From: Hyphomonas sp.
GTDB taxonomy: Bacteria > Pseudomonadota > Alphaproteobacteria > Caulobacterales > Hyphomonadaceae
Length of the DNA stretch: 64,000 nt
Direction: 5' to 3'
Assembly: GCA_020638455.1 (NCBI GenBank)
Contig: JACKIK010000001.1
Coordinates: forward strand, 558,001-622,000
Shown: one piece after another, positions 42,826 through 51,550 of the stretch
Layout: each line of letters opens with the position of its first letter
Position numbering within the stretch: position 1 is the stretch's first letter
Notes under the pieces: generated by a model
The model's input: the letters and a program-made list of their open reading frames with translations, nothing else
Database searches by the model: none
What the model was told of the DNA's origin: nothing
Translations under genes and position numbers: made by a program

Positions 42826-44049
42826 ATGGCCGGACCCATCGCACGTTTTATTCGCGACACGCGCGCCAATAACGCGCTGACCACAGGTATTGCGATCCTT
42901 CCCATGATCGTCGTCGTCGGCATGGCGTTCGACATGTCGATGATCGAAAGCCGCAAGCGCGACCTGCAGAGCGCCCTTGATTTCACGATGCTCTCGGCCG
43001 CTGCCGGAGACCTGAACAGCTTCAACACCCGTGTCGATGAGTACTTCGATTCGAACACGTATGATTTCAACGGCCTCTCGCCCGAGGTCAGCGCTAGCTA
43101 TGACGACACCGGCACCCGCATCGTCTTCGACGGAACGGCCAGCGCCTGGGTGCCGACCACCTTCCAGGGCCTGATTGGCCGCGCCAGCGTCAAGGTCACA
43201 GTCACCTCCGAAGTCTCGGCCACAAAGGGCACAGGCGGCGCGCAAGGCTGCATCTGGGTCGTTGCGACCAACAAGAGCCAGGCGCTGACGTTCAACTCCG
43301 GCGCAGACATCGTCTCGCCCGACTGTCAGATCAACGTGCACTCCACGGCCTCCAGCGCAGCCGTGTTCAACTCGGGAATCACGCTCGATGTCGACAAGGT
43401 CTGCGTCGCCAGCAGCAGCGTCATCAACAATTACGGCACCCTGCCCCCGCTGGAAACCAACTGCACCGTCGTCCCGGACCCGTTCGCCGCGAGCATTCCG
43501 CAGCCGTCTGCCGGCACCTGCACCTACAGCAACCTGAATATCAGCGGATCGACCACGCTCAATCCGGGCACCTACTGCGGCTGGGTCAACTTCAACACCA
43601 ACTCCACCAACACGATCACCTTCAATCCCGGCCTCTACATCATCAAGAGCGGCGGCTGGAACGTGAATGGCGGCAAGTGGCGCGGCACCGGTGTCAGCTT
43701 CTATTATGCCGACACGTCCAAGATCCAGTTCAACTCGGGCGTCGACTTCGACGTCAGCCCGCCCACCAGCGGCACTTATGAGAACCTGATCTTCTTCGAG
43801 AAAAAGGGCCTGTCGAATTCGCAATTCGTGCTCGACGACAGCAATGGCTTCAAGACCAACGGCCTGATCTGGCTGCCGAGCCGCGACACGACGTGGAACT
43901 CGGGCTCCCAGCTGCGCTCGAATGCCGTAAGCATGGTGTTCAACTCGCTGATCCTGAACAATGTCAATTGGGATCTCGATGCCGGCGTCAGCACGGGTTC
44001 CTCCTCGAGCAGCGGAATCGACGGCACTGCCCTGCGTCTCGATCGCTAG
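42826..44049 (+). CDS. TadG-like protein with a repetitive NSG-rich ectodomain
   Basis: A 407-aa protein with a TadE/TadG-type N-terminus (RDTRANNALTTGIAILPMIVVVGMAFDMS, about 10-38), i.e. a short cytoplasmic stretch and one TM. The ectodomain after about residue 150 repeats short strands around phenylalanine-Asn-Ser-Gly (LTFNSGADIV, VFNSGITLDV, ITFNPGLYII, QFNSGVDFDV, VFNSLILNNV) spaced about 20-60 residues, suggesting a beta-solenoid. Several Cys are present. It lies far from the Tad locus, after ecfG-nepR, and may be a surface or pilus-associated protein. No catalytic motif seen. Confidence 0.65.
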   Translation: MAGPIARFIRDTRANNALTTGIAILPMIVVVGMAFDMSMIESRKRDLQSALDFTMLSAAAGDLNSFNTRVDEYFDSNTYDFNGLSPEVSASYDDTGTRIVFDGTASAWVPTTFQGLIGRASVKVTVTSEVSATKGTGGAQGCIWVVATNKSQALTFNSGADIVSPDCQINVHSTASSAAVFNSGITLDVDKVCVASSSVINNYGTLPPLETNCTVVPDPFAASIPQPSAGTCTYSNLNISGSTTLNPGTYCGWVNFNTNSTNTITFNPGLYIIKSGGWNVNGGKWRGTGVSFYYADTSKIQFNSGVDFDVSPPTSGTYENLIFFEKKGLSNSQFVLDDSNGFKTNGLIWLPSRDTTWNSGSQLRSNAVSMVFNSLILNNVNWDLDAGVSTGSSSSSGIDGTALRLDR

Positions 44050-44079
44050 GCATCCGGCCTGAGCGGGCCCGCTGCGGGT

Positions 44080-44463
44080 CTAGAACGGGCGACCCTGATT
44101 GTCGGGCGGGTTGCCGAGGCACGTCGCGCTGCCATCACAGCTGTCCGTGATTTTTCCCAGCAGTTCGAATGGCAGCGGCTGCCGGAACTGGGCGCCGATC
44201 GTCTGGTTGAGCTGCCAACGCCACTCGCACTCGATACGCGCGGACTTCAATTCGCCGGGAAGTGTCAACGCCAGGTGGAACCGGCGGGACCTGTCCGGCC
44301 AGTTCGGGAACTCCAGTTTCACGCCGTTTTGTGAAAGGTCGCGCACCTTGACCTTTTGCGCGATCGAATTGCCTTCCGGGATGTACCAGGCGCAGAACTC
44401 CGTCTCGACCCGCTCTTCGCGCCGTATGTCAGCTGACTGGTTGACCGCTTCAGGCATGAGCAT
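44080..44463 (-). CDS. PilZ-domain protein
   Basis: A 127-aa single-domain PilZ protein; start taken as the ATG at 44463. The c-di-GMP-binding residues are seen in IRREERVETEF (RxxxR) and DLSQNGVKLEF (D/NxSxxG). It would transmit c-di-GMP signals, plausibly to surface attachment given the pilus genes in the window. It converges on the TadG-like gene. Confidence 0.82.
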   Translation of the reverse strand: MLMPEAVNQSADIRREERVETEFCAWYIPEGNSIAQKVKVRDLSQNGVKLEFPNWPDRSRRFHLALTLPGELKSARIECEWRWQLNQTIGAQFRQPLPFELLGKITDSCDGSATCLGNPPDNQGRPF

Positions 44464-44640
44464 CCCCAATGAAGCCCGTATTTCTTATTATACATGAAAA
44501 AGCCAATTCGTTCCGCAAAATATTCTACTTTTGCGATTATTTTTCGCGCCACTCACGAATTGTAATATTTTCAGCAGGTTGCGCGAGGGCTTGCCGGCCT
44601 GGAAGCCTGATCCGGGCAGCCCGCCCGCGCCTTCCGTAGC

Positions 44641-45531
44641 TTATCGCAGCAATACCAGCACAACGACGCCGGCGGCGATCAGCGCCACGCCGCCAACCTC
44701 ACGCGCCGTGATATGTTCCTTGAAAAACAGGATGGAGGCAGCGAGCGTGAACACGACTTCCACTTGTCCGAGCGCCCGCACATGCGCGGCATTCTGCAGG
44801 GTGAAAGCCGTGAACCAGCCGAATGAGGCGAGCATGCCGGTAACGCCGACCCAGCCGGCAGTCCGCCACGCCCCGAACACCCGCCCGATCTCGGCCGGCT
44901 CCCTCAGGGCGAGCCAGCCCAGCACCGCGACCGCTTGGAACGCCGTGACGAAAGCCAGCGTCGCCCCGGACCGCAACAGCACGTCGTCTCCCGGAAGTGA
45001 CAGGGACGCGGCCCGGTATGCGACCGCCGACAGGCCGAACAGGCCGCCGGACACGATGCCTCGCCAGGCATTCGCATCGAGGCGCAGCGGCGCATTACCG
45101 CTGAGGCCCGGCACCGAGACCAGCATGACGCCCGCCAGGCTGACCACGATCCCCATCACCGCGCCGGCCGACAGGTGGTCACCCAGCAGGACGAGGCCGA
45201 ACACCGCCGTCTGCAGCGGCTCGGTCTTGGTGAAACCGTTGGCGACAGCGAAATTGGTCCGCGCAAACAGGCTGATCAGCAGGCCGGTGGCGACGATCTG
45301 CGACAGCCCGCCCGCCATGCCGAACAGGAAGAAGCGGCCAGGCGCCTGCGGCACGCCTCCCCTGTCGGCAGCGACGAGTGCGAACAGAAGCGCGGCCAGC
45401 GGCGCGGCATAGACGAAGCGCGTCGCCGTCGTCCCCCATGTGCTGAGCCGCCCCTTGAGGGATTTCTGCAGCATGGAGCGCAGGTTCTGGAAGAAGGCCG
45501 CGGCAAGCGTGACCGGAATCCACAATTCCAT
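44641..45531 (-). CDS. EamA/DMT-superfamily transporter
   Basis: A 296-aa protein with ten predicted TM helices in two EamA-like halves. The first half includes AVFGLVLLGDHLSAGAVMGIVVSLAGVML, the second QVEVVFTLAASILFFKEHITAREVGGVALIAAGVVVLVLL. Substrate unknown. It is 82 bp from leuA, on the same strand and downstream of it. Confidence 0.8.
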   Translation of the reverse strand: MELWIPVTLAAAFFQNLRSMLQKSLKGRLSTWGTTATRFVYAAPLAALLFALVAADRGGVPQAPGRFFLFGMAGGLSQIVATGLLISLFARTNFAVANGFTKTEPLQTAVFGLVLLGDHLSAGAVMGIVVSLAGVMLVSVPGLSGNAPLRLDANAWRGIVSGGLFGLSAVAYRAASLSLPGDDVLLRSGATLAFVTAFQAVAVLGWLALREPAEIGRVFGAWRTAGWVGVTGMLASFGWFTAFTLQNAAHVRALGQVEVVFTLAASILFFKEHITAREVGGVALIAAGVVVLVLLR

Positions 45532-45613
45532 GCGTTCTGTCCGGAGAAGGTTTCAGGGCGCAGCAGACTTTCCCGGCGCGTCGCCGCCGGGAACAGGCCG
45601 CAAACGGATGAAA

Positions 45614-47149
45614 TCAGGCAGCCCGGCTCTTGGCCTTGCGGATCTCAAGCTTGTTGACCGCGTGGAGATACGCCTTGGCGCTCGCCACCAGCGTGTCTGG
45701 GTCCGACGCCCGGCCCGTCGCCATGAAGCCGTCGGCGTCGTTGAGGCGTACCGACACGGTCGCCTGCGCATCCGTTCCGCCGGTCACCGCATGAACCTGG
45801 TAAAGGTCCAGCCGGCCGCCATGCGGAATCAGCGACTTGATCGCATTGAACACCGCATCCACCGGGCCATTTCCGCGCGCGATCGCGAACTTTTCCTCGC
45901 CATTCACCACGAGATCGATTTCCGCCGTCTGCGGACCATCCGTGCCCGCGACGACACGCAGGCGCTTGAACATCGCACGCTCGCCGTCTTCCGCCAGCTG
46001 GTCGTCGACCAGTGCGACAATGTCGTCGTCGAAGACGTGCTTCTTCTTGTCGGCCAGTGCCTTGAAGCGCTTGAAGGCATCGTTCAGCGCCTCCGGCTCA
46101 AGCACGTAGCCCAGCGATTCCAGCTTGTCGCGGAAGGCATGGCGACCGGACAGTTTGCCCATGACCAGCGAGGTCTTGGCGACGCCGACATCTTCCGGCT
46201 TCATGATCTCGTAGGTTTCCGAGTTCTTCAGCATGCCGTCCTGGTGGATGCCGCTTTCATGCGCGAAGGCGTTCTTGCCGACGATGGCCTTGTTGTATTG
46301 CACCGGGAAACCGGTGATGCGGCTGACCATGGCCGAGGCACGCGCGAGATATTCGCTGCGCACACCGGTCTCATAGGGCAACGTGTCGCTCCGCACGCGC
46401 AGCGCCATCACGATCTCTTCCAGCGCCGCATTGCCCGCCCGCTCGCCAAGGCCGTTGATCGCGCACTCCACCTGCCGGGCGCCATTGGCGACCGCGCTGA
46501 TGGAGTTCGCAACGGCGAGGCCGAGATCGTTATGGCAGTGCGCCGACCAGATCACCTTGTCGGAATTGGCAACCGTCTCGATCAGGCGCCTGAACAGGCG
46601 GCCGTATTCGTCCGGATGGGAATAACCCACCGTGTCCGGAATATTGATCGTGGTCGCCCCGCTCTGGATCGCAACGTCGATGCACTTGCACAGGAAGTCG
46701 AATTCGGTGCGCGTCGCGTCCTCGGCGCTCCACTCGACATCGTCGACCAGGTTGCGGGCCTGCGCGACCGAGCGGCCGACCGCTTCCAGCACGGCATTCG
46801 GGCCCATCTGCAGCTTGTGCTTCATGTGCACGGGGCTGGTGGAGATGAAGGTGTGGATGCGCGGCCGGGCGGCGTTGCGCACGGCGGCGGCGCAGCGCTC
46901 GATATCGTTGGGGGTCGAACGCGAGAGGCCGCAGATGATCGCTTCTTTCGAGCGGCGGGCGATTTCGCTGACGGCGGCAAAGTCGCCCTCGGAGGCGGCC
47001 GGGAAACCTGCCTCGATGACGTCGACGCCCATGTCCTCCATCAGGGCGGCGAGTTCGATCTTCTCGCCATGGGTCATGGACGCGCCGGGCGACTGTTCGC
47101 CATCGCGCAGGGTGGTGTCGAAAATGCGGATGTGTTCGGGTTTGCTCAT
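45614..47149 (-). CDS. leuA: 2-isopropylmalate synthase
   Basis: A 511-aa enzyme condensing acetyl-CoA with 2-oxoisovalerate, the first committed step of leucine synthesis. Start at the ATG at 47149. The catalytic TIM barrel begins RIFDTTLRDGEQSPGASM and holds the metal-binding HCHNDLGLAVANS; the linker includes GIHQDGMLKN. The C-terminal LeuA dimer regulatory domain (about 390-505) binds leucine for feedback inhibition. Upstream is a Leu-rich mini-ORF that may be an attenuator leader. Confidence 0.95.
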   Translation of the reverse strand: MSKPEHIRIFDTTLRDGEQSPGASMTHGEKIELAALMEDMGVDVIEAGFPAASEGDFAAVSEIARRSKEAIICGLSRSTPNDIERCAAAVRNAARPRIHTFISTSPVHMKHKLQMGPNAVLEAVGRSVAQARNLVDDVEWSAEDATRTEFDFLCKCIDVAIQSGATTINIPDTVGYSHPDEYGRLFRRLIETVANSDKVIWSAHCHNDLGLAVANSISAVANGARQVECAINGLGERAGNAALEEIVMALRVRSDTLPYETGVRSEYLARASAMVSRITGFPVQYNKAIVGKNAFAHESGIHQDGMLKNSETYEIMKPEDVGVAKTSLVMGKLSGRHAFRDKLESLGYVLEPEALNDAFKRFKALADKKKHVFDDDIVALVDDQLAEDGERAMFKRLRVVAGTDGPQTAEIDLVVNGEEKFAIARGNGPVDAVFNAIKSLIPHGGRLDLYQVHAVTGGTDAQATVSVRLNDADGFMATGRASDPDTLVASAKAYLHAVNKLEIRKAKSRAA

Positions 47150-47220
47150 TGCGGGCGGCCTGGTGTCTTTGAAACTCGTGAAGGGGCGATTATCCTGTCC
47201 CCTGACCGCGCGCCTGCCCT

Positions 47221-47289
47221 TCAGATACGGGCAGCCGACACCGACCAGGGGCCGGTAAGAAGCAGGCATAGGGGCAAATTCTTGCGCAT
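47221..47289 (-). CDS. leuL: Possible leucine leader peptide upstream of leuA
   Basis: A 22-codon ORF (ATG 47289, TGA 47221) between the TVP38-like gene and leuA. It encodes MRKNLPLCLLLTGPWSVSAA then Arg-Ile: five Leu codons within eight residues. Its stop lies in a hairpin (CTGCCC/GGGCAG), and a second possible stem (AGGGG/CCCCT) lies before leuA. This fits transcription attenuation by leucine supply, but the final terminator is weak and no clear ribosome site is seen. Confidence 0.4.
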   Translation of the reverse strand: MRKNLPLCLLLTGPWSVSAARI

Positions 47290-47295
47290 CACGGC

Positions 47296-48048
47296 TTATT
47301 CCGCCGAACCGGCCGCATTGTCAACCTGATCCTTGCCGATCAGCGCAACAGATTGCCTTTGCCGCTCGTCCCGCCGGCGCATCCAGACGGCCACCGCTGC
47401 ATAGACGGCAACGCCGGCCAGGGCCGTCGCGATCGCTGTCACCGGATTGCCGGCCAGCGCCGCGATCAGGCTGCGCCCGGCAAAGGCGATCAGCAGGATC
47501 TTCGGCACGATGCCGATGGCCATGCCGGCCCAGTATGGCAGGAAGCCTGCCCGGCTGACCCCGAACGCCATGTTCACCATCAGCGGCGGACCGGTCGGCA
47601 CGTTGCGCACCACGGCGCTTGCCACGAACGCATTGCGCCCGATGAAACCTGCCATCCGATTGGCTGTCCTGCCCGCATAGCGGCGGAACATCTCCTCCCC
47701 CGCGAGGCGCCCGACCCAGAAGGTCAGCGCGCCCGAAGCCATGGTCGCGATCCAGGCGTAGGCGGCCCCGGTCCACGGCCCGAACACCGCCACGGCCAGC
47801 GCGATCAGCGCGAATTGCGGCATGCCGAAAAACGCCGCGGCGCAGAACACCACAATCAGCGCCGGCAGGCCCCACGGGCTGTCGCCCATGCCTTCCATCC
47901 AGCTGTCCAGCGCCGCGCCGTCCGGCAGCACGCCGAGCTTGCCGAGGGCGAACACGCCCAGCACAAGCGCCAGCAGCACGCCGCCAAGCAGCATGGCGCG
48001 CCGGGCCGGCTGTTCGGCGGCCGGAGAAGTCGGAAGCGGGTCGCTCAT
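47296..48048 (-). CDS. TVP38/TMEM64 (VTT domain, DedA-like) membrane protein
   Basis: A 250-aa protein with about six TM helices; start taken as the ATG at 48048. The VTT domain (about 65-205) has ALIVVFCAAAFFGMPQFALI, a central FIGRNAFVASAVVRNVPTGPPLMVNMAFGVSR and GMAIGIVPKILLIAFAG. DedA/VTT relatives act as lipid or peptide scramblases and flippases. The stop lies 6 nt before the putative leu leader. Confidence 0.8.
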   Translation of the reverse strand: MSDPLPTSPAAEQPARRAMLLGGVLLALVLGVFALGKLGVLPDGAALDSWMEGMGDSPWGLPALIVVFCAAAFFGMPQFALIALAVAVFGPWTGAAYAWIATMASGALTFWVGRLAGEEMFRRYAGRTANRMAGFIGRNAFVASAVVRNVPTGPPLMVNMAFGVSRAGFLPYWAGMAIGIVPKILLIAFAGRSLIAALAGNPVTAIATALAGVAVYAAVAVWMRRRDERQRQSVALIGKDQVDNAAGSAE

Positions 48049-48146
48049 CCGCAAAGCGTGTGGTCCGGCAGCCCGCGCCCGTCAAGCATCCCACGGCGGC
48101 GAAACTGGTGTCCAAATCGTGGCGTGAGGCATCCGGCGCCCGGCAG

Positions 48147-48731
48147 CTACGCCCGGCGGGGCGGCACCACATCCCTGAAAGTGTCGAAGTCCTTCCATGC
48201 CGGTTCCACAGGAGCCCTGCCCGTCTGCGGCGTGTAGGGGGACTCAGTCGCAGCGCCGGCGTCATGGACATAGCGCGGACAATTCGGAAAGACATGCTCC
48301 GGCACGACCCGGACAATCGCCTGCGCACCCGCGAATTCCGCCATCATGGGATCATCGAAGACAACACGGGCCCGGCCATTGATGCGCAACCGTCTGGGCG
48401 ACGCGTTCATCGTAATGAAAAGCAGCCCCACAGCGGGATTGACCTCAATGTTCCCCAGGCTGCGAAACATCCCGTTGCCGTCATAGTCGGGAAACACGAT
48501 CAGCTCAGGCGTTATGGCCCTCACGAAACCTGCAGCCCCGCCCTTGTACGAACAGTCGGGACGGCCTTCCGCATCGGCCGTGGCCAGAAAGAAGAAGCCG
48601 GCTTGTCCAATGAAGTCCCGGTCGTCTTCCGTGAGGGACGTACGATGGGTGACGCTTTCCAGCCGGTCGGCGAGCGCTGAAGAGGCAAATCTGGCCTGAA
48701 CCGAGCGATGACCTTCGTGATAAAAGCTCAT
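48147..48731 (-). CDS. Pyridoxamine 5'-phosphate oxidase-family flavoprotein
   Basis: A 194-aa split-barrel flavin-binding protein; the ATG at 48731 is preferred over an upstream GTG. FFFLATADAEGRPDCSYKGG (about 50-69) and LFITMNASPRRLRINGRARVV are typical of the PNPOx-like family that uses FMN. Substrate unknown. It is divergent from the methyltransferase gene at 48804. Confidence 0.8.
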   Translation of the reverse strand: MSFYHEGHRSVQARFASSALADRLESVTHRTSLTEDDRDFIGQAGFFFLATADAEGRPDCSYKGGAAGFVRAITPELIVFPDYDGNGMFRSLGNIEVNPAVGLLFITMNASPRRLRINGRARVVFDDPMMAEFAGAQAIVRVVPEHVFPNCPRYVHDAGAATESPYTPQTGRAPVEPAWKDFDTFRDVVPPRRA

Positions 48732-48803
48732 CACATTCACTCCATTGGCGATCCGATCCTGGATATCCCAGTTCGGGGTGTTTGACGAGGAGCGAAGATT
48801 GCA

Positions 48804-49616
48804 ATGCTGGAAGCAGACAAGGTGTTCGCCGGCTCAATCCCGGAGAACTACGACCGCTATATGGTGCCGTTGATATTCGCGCCCTACGCCGCGGATCTGG
48901 CGCGACGCGCCGTGTCGCTGTCGCCGGACGCGGTCCTCGAAGTCGCAGCAGGAACAGGGGTCGTCACCCGGGCGCTGGCCCCCGGACTTTCCGCAAGCGC
49001 AAGCTATGTCGTGACAGACTACAACCAGCCCATGCTCGACTTCGCCGCCGCGCGCCAAGGGCCCGACAGCCGCATCACATGGCAACAGGCGGATGCCATG
49101 GCGCTGCCGTTTCAGAATGCGGCCTTCGACCTCGTTCTCTGTCAGTTCGGCGTGATGTTCTTCCCCGACCGCGTCTCCGCCTATCGTGAAGCAAGGCGCG
49201 TTCTGAAGTCCGGTGGGCACTTCCTGTTCAGCACATGGGACCGTATTGAGACGAATGATTTCGCCGACGATGTAACCAATGCACTCGCAAGGCTGTTTCC
49301 GAGCGATCCGCCGCGTTTCATGGCGCGCACACCGCACGGGTACCACGACAAAGAGCTGATCCGCAGCGAGCTGGCGGATTCGGGGTTTTCCCGGGTCGCG
49401 ATCGAAACAAGGGCGGAACAGAGCCCTGCGGCCTCCGCACGCATTCCGGCTGTCGCCTATTGCCAGGGCACAGTCCTGCGCAACGAAATTGAAGCGAGAG
49501 ACGCGGACGGGCTGGAAACGGCAACGACGTATGTCGCGTCCGCAATTGCGGACAGGCACGGCCCCGGCGCGATTTCAGCCGGGATCCAGGCGCATATTAT
49601 CCTGGCGGACGCTTAG
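48804..49616 (+). CDS. Class I SAM-dependent methyltransferase
   Basis: A 270-aa methyltransferase. Motif I is VLEVAAGTGVVTRALAPGL (about 44-62), motif II/III region ITWQQADAMALPFQNAAFDLVLCQFGVMFFPD, followed by ARRVLKSGGHFLFSTWD. UbiE-like fold; substrate not deducible. It shares a divergent promoter region with the flavoprotein gene and lies 123 bp before bioB. Confidence 0.8.
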   Translation: MLEADKVFAGSIPENYDRYMVPLIFAPYAADLARRAVSLSPDAVLEVAAGTGVVTRALAPGLSASASYVVTDYNQPMLDFAAARQGPDSRITWQQADAMALPFQNAAFDLVLCQFGVMFFPDRVSAYREARRVLKSGGHFLFSTWDRIETNDFADDVTNALARLFPSDPPRFMARTPHGYHDKELIRSELADSGFSRVAIETRAEQSPAASARIPAVAYCQGTVLRNEIEARDADGLETATTYVASAIADRHGPGAISAGIQAHIILADA

Positions 49617-49739
49617 GTGCGTGCCTTCCTCACAGACATCGCCGCGGCCGCATTCCTTCGCCCGGCCCGACGATGCAGTTGAACCTGTGCCGGCCGCCCG
49701 CTACCAAGCGCGCACCGTTACAGTGAAAGGCACTCCCCC

Positions 49740-50747
49740 ATGACCCAGAGGCCCGACCTCCTCCCCCGGCACGACTGGACGCGCGCCGATATCGCCGCCC
49801 TTTACGACCTTCCGCTCGACAGCCTGATGGCGCGGGCACTTGAGGTGAAGCGCGCGAACTGGCCCGACGGGAAGATCCAGAAGTCGCAGCTCCTCTCGAT
49901 CAAGACCGGCGGGTGCGCCGAGGACTGCGGCTATTGCAGCCAGTCTGCGCATTTCGACACGGGGCTCGACGCCGGCAAGCTGATGCCGCTGGATGAAGTG
50001 GTCACCTCCGCCCGCCGCGCCAAGGAGAATGGCGCCGACCGGTTCTGCATGGGCGCCGCCTGGCGCAGCCTCAAGGACCGTGACCTGCCGAAGGTGGCCG
50101 CGATGATTTCCGCCGTGAAAGCGGAAGGTCTCGAAACCTGTGTCACACTCGGCATGCTGGAGGACGGCCAGGCCGAGGCCCTGAAACAGGCCGGCCTCGA
50201 CTATTACAATCACAACCTCGACACCTCGCCCGAATATTACGGCACCGTCGTCTCGACCCGCACCTATGAAGACCGGCTGGAAACGCTGGGCCGTGCCCGC
50301 CATGCCGGCATCAAGCTCTGCTGCGGCGGCATCCTCGGCATGGGCGAGAGCCGCGAGGACCGTATCGGCCTGATCCACGAGCTGTCGAAGCTGGCCCCGC
50401 ATCCGGAAAGCGTCCCCGTCAACATGCTCGTCCCCATCGAGGGTACGCCGCTCGGGCAGAGCGCGCCGCTCTCCGTCATCGAAATGGCCCGGGCCATCGC
50501 CGTCTGCCGCATCGTGTTCCCGCAGAGCTGGGTGCGCCTGTCGGCCGGCCGCGAAGGCATGACCGAGGAAGGCCAGGCCATGTGCCTCCTGGCCGGAGCA
50601 AATTCCATTTTCGTCGGTGATCGCCTGCTGACGACCGACAACCCGGATGCCGACGAAGACGCCGCCCTCATGAAAGACATGGGGCTCGAAGCGGCCAGCC
50701 ATAAAGACATGGAGCACGGCCGCAACAAGGTCACCCTGATCGGCTGA
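49740..50747 (+). CDS. bioB: Biotin synthase
   Basis: A 335-aa radical-SAM enzyme that inserts sulphur into dethiobiotin. The CX3CX2C cluster is Cys59, Cys63 and Cys66 in GGCAEDCGYCSQSAHF. Also present are YYNHNLDTSPEYY and the [2Fe-2S]-side segment CCGGILGMGESREDR. Full length. No other bio gene is in the window, so biotin genes are scattered in this genome. Confidence 0.95.
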   Translation: MTQRPDLLPRHDWTRADIAALYDLPLDSLMARALEVKRANWPDGKIQKSQLLSIKTGGCAEDCGYCSQSAHFDTGLDAGKLMPLDEVVTSARRAKENGADRFCMGAAWRSLKDRDLPKVAAMISAVKAEGLETCVTLGMLEDGQAEALKQAGLDYYNHNLDTSPEYYGTVVSTRTYEDRLETLGRARHAGIKLCCGGILGMGESREDRIGLIHELSKLAPHPESVPVNMLVPIEGTPLGQSAPLSVIEMARAIAVCRIVFPQSWVRLSAGREGMTEEGQAMCLLAGANSIFVGDRLLTTDNPDADEDAALMKDMGLEAASHKDMEHGRNKVTLIG

Positions 50748-50836
50748 GCGGGACCTCCGTAACCTCCCGTATTGCGACTCTGGCGAAGCGGGCCGAGTGA
50801 TGGCATGAATAGCCACGTAGTTGAGGGAGGCTAGTT

Positions 50837-50986
50837 ATGGGGAACCTTCATTTCGACCCGCTCGCCATCGGCGCGCTTGTCGGTTTCGGCAGCCTGGTGC
50901 TGATCATGGCGGGAATCACGGTCTGGATCGTACGCAAGGCGTTTTCGGCGCCTGAGCCGGACGCGATCAAGCGGCCCGAGGAATAG
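50837..50986 (+). CDS. Small single-TM protein
   Basis: A 49-aa ORF with a GGGAGG ribosome site. The TM helix (about 11-33, IGALVGFGSLVLIMAGITVW) is followed by a charged tail ending KRPEE. It lies 10 nt before the haemoglobin gene, so it is probably co-expressed. Function unknown. Confidence 0.6.
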   Translation: MGNLHFDPLAIGALVGFGSLVLIMAGITVWIVRKAFSAPEPDAIKRPEE

Positions 50987-50996
50987 TCGCCGCCAC

Positions 50997-51437
50997 ATGT
51001 CAGATGTCATCCGCCGCACGGGCGAAGAGCGACAGGCGTCGATCGAAGAAACCGCTGCGGCCCTCGAAATCGACGAGGCACTGATCAGTGATCTTGTCGA
51101 CGACTTCTATACGCGCATCCGCGCTGACGCTCTGCTCGGGCCGGTGTTCGAGCAGGTGGTCGGCGATCATTGGGATACGCACCTGCCGAAGATGAAGAAT
51201 TTCTGGTCCGCCGTCGCCCTCGGCACGAAGCGCTATGACGGCCGGCCGATGCCGGCGCACATGCGCCTGCCGGGTCTCACCGAAGCGCATTTCACGCGCT
51301 GGCTGACCCTGTTCCGGGAGACGCTGGACGAGCTTGCGCCCAATCCGGCGGCGCATGGCTTCTTCCTCGACCGCGCCTGCCGCATGGCAAACAGTTTCCG
51401 ATTCATGATCTTCCACGCCAACGCGGATGTTTCGTGA
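50997..51437 (+). CDS. Group III truncated haemoglobin
   Basis: A 146-aa globin. The E-helix region HLPKMKNFWSAV with Trp70 and the proximal His98 in LTEAHFTRWLTLF match group III trHb proteins, which bind O2 and NO. Length is normal. It follows the small TM protein by 10 nt; role likely in NO or oxygen chemistry. Confidence 0.87.
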   Translation: MSDVIRRTGEERQASIEETAAALEIDEALISDLVDDFYTRIRADALLGPVFEQVVGDHWDTHLPKMKNFWSAVALGTKRYDGRPMPAHMRLPGLTEAHFTRWLTLFRETLDELAPNPAAHGFFLDRACRMANSFRFMIFHANADVS

Positions 51438-51550
51438 AGGTATTGTGACATTTACACAAAACGGCCGGAATCCTCACCGCCACAGCTTGAAAAAACGCCC
51501 CGCTTGCGGCTGATGCACTGGCAACGGACCAGCACGCGAGGGGGCTCCTT

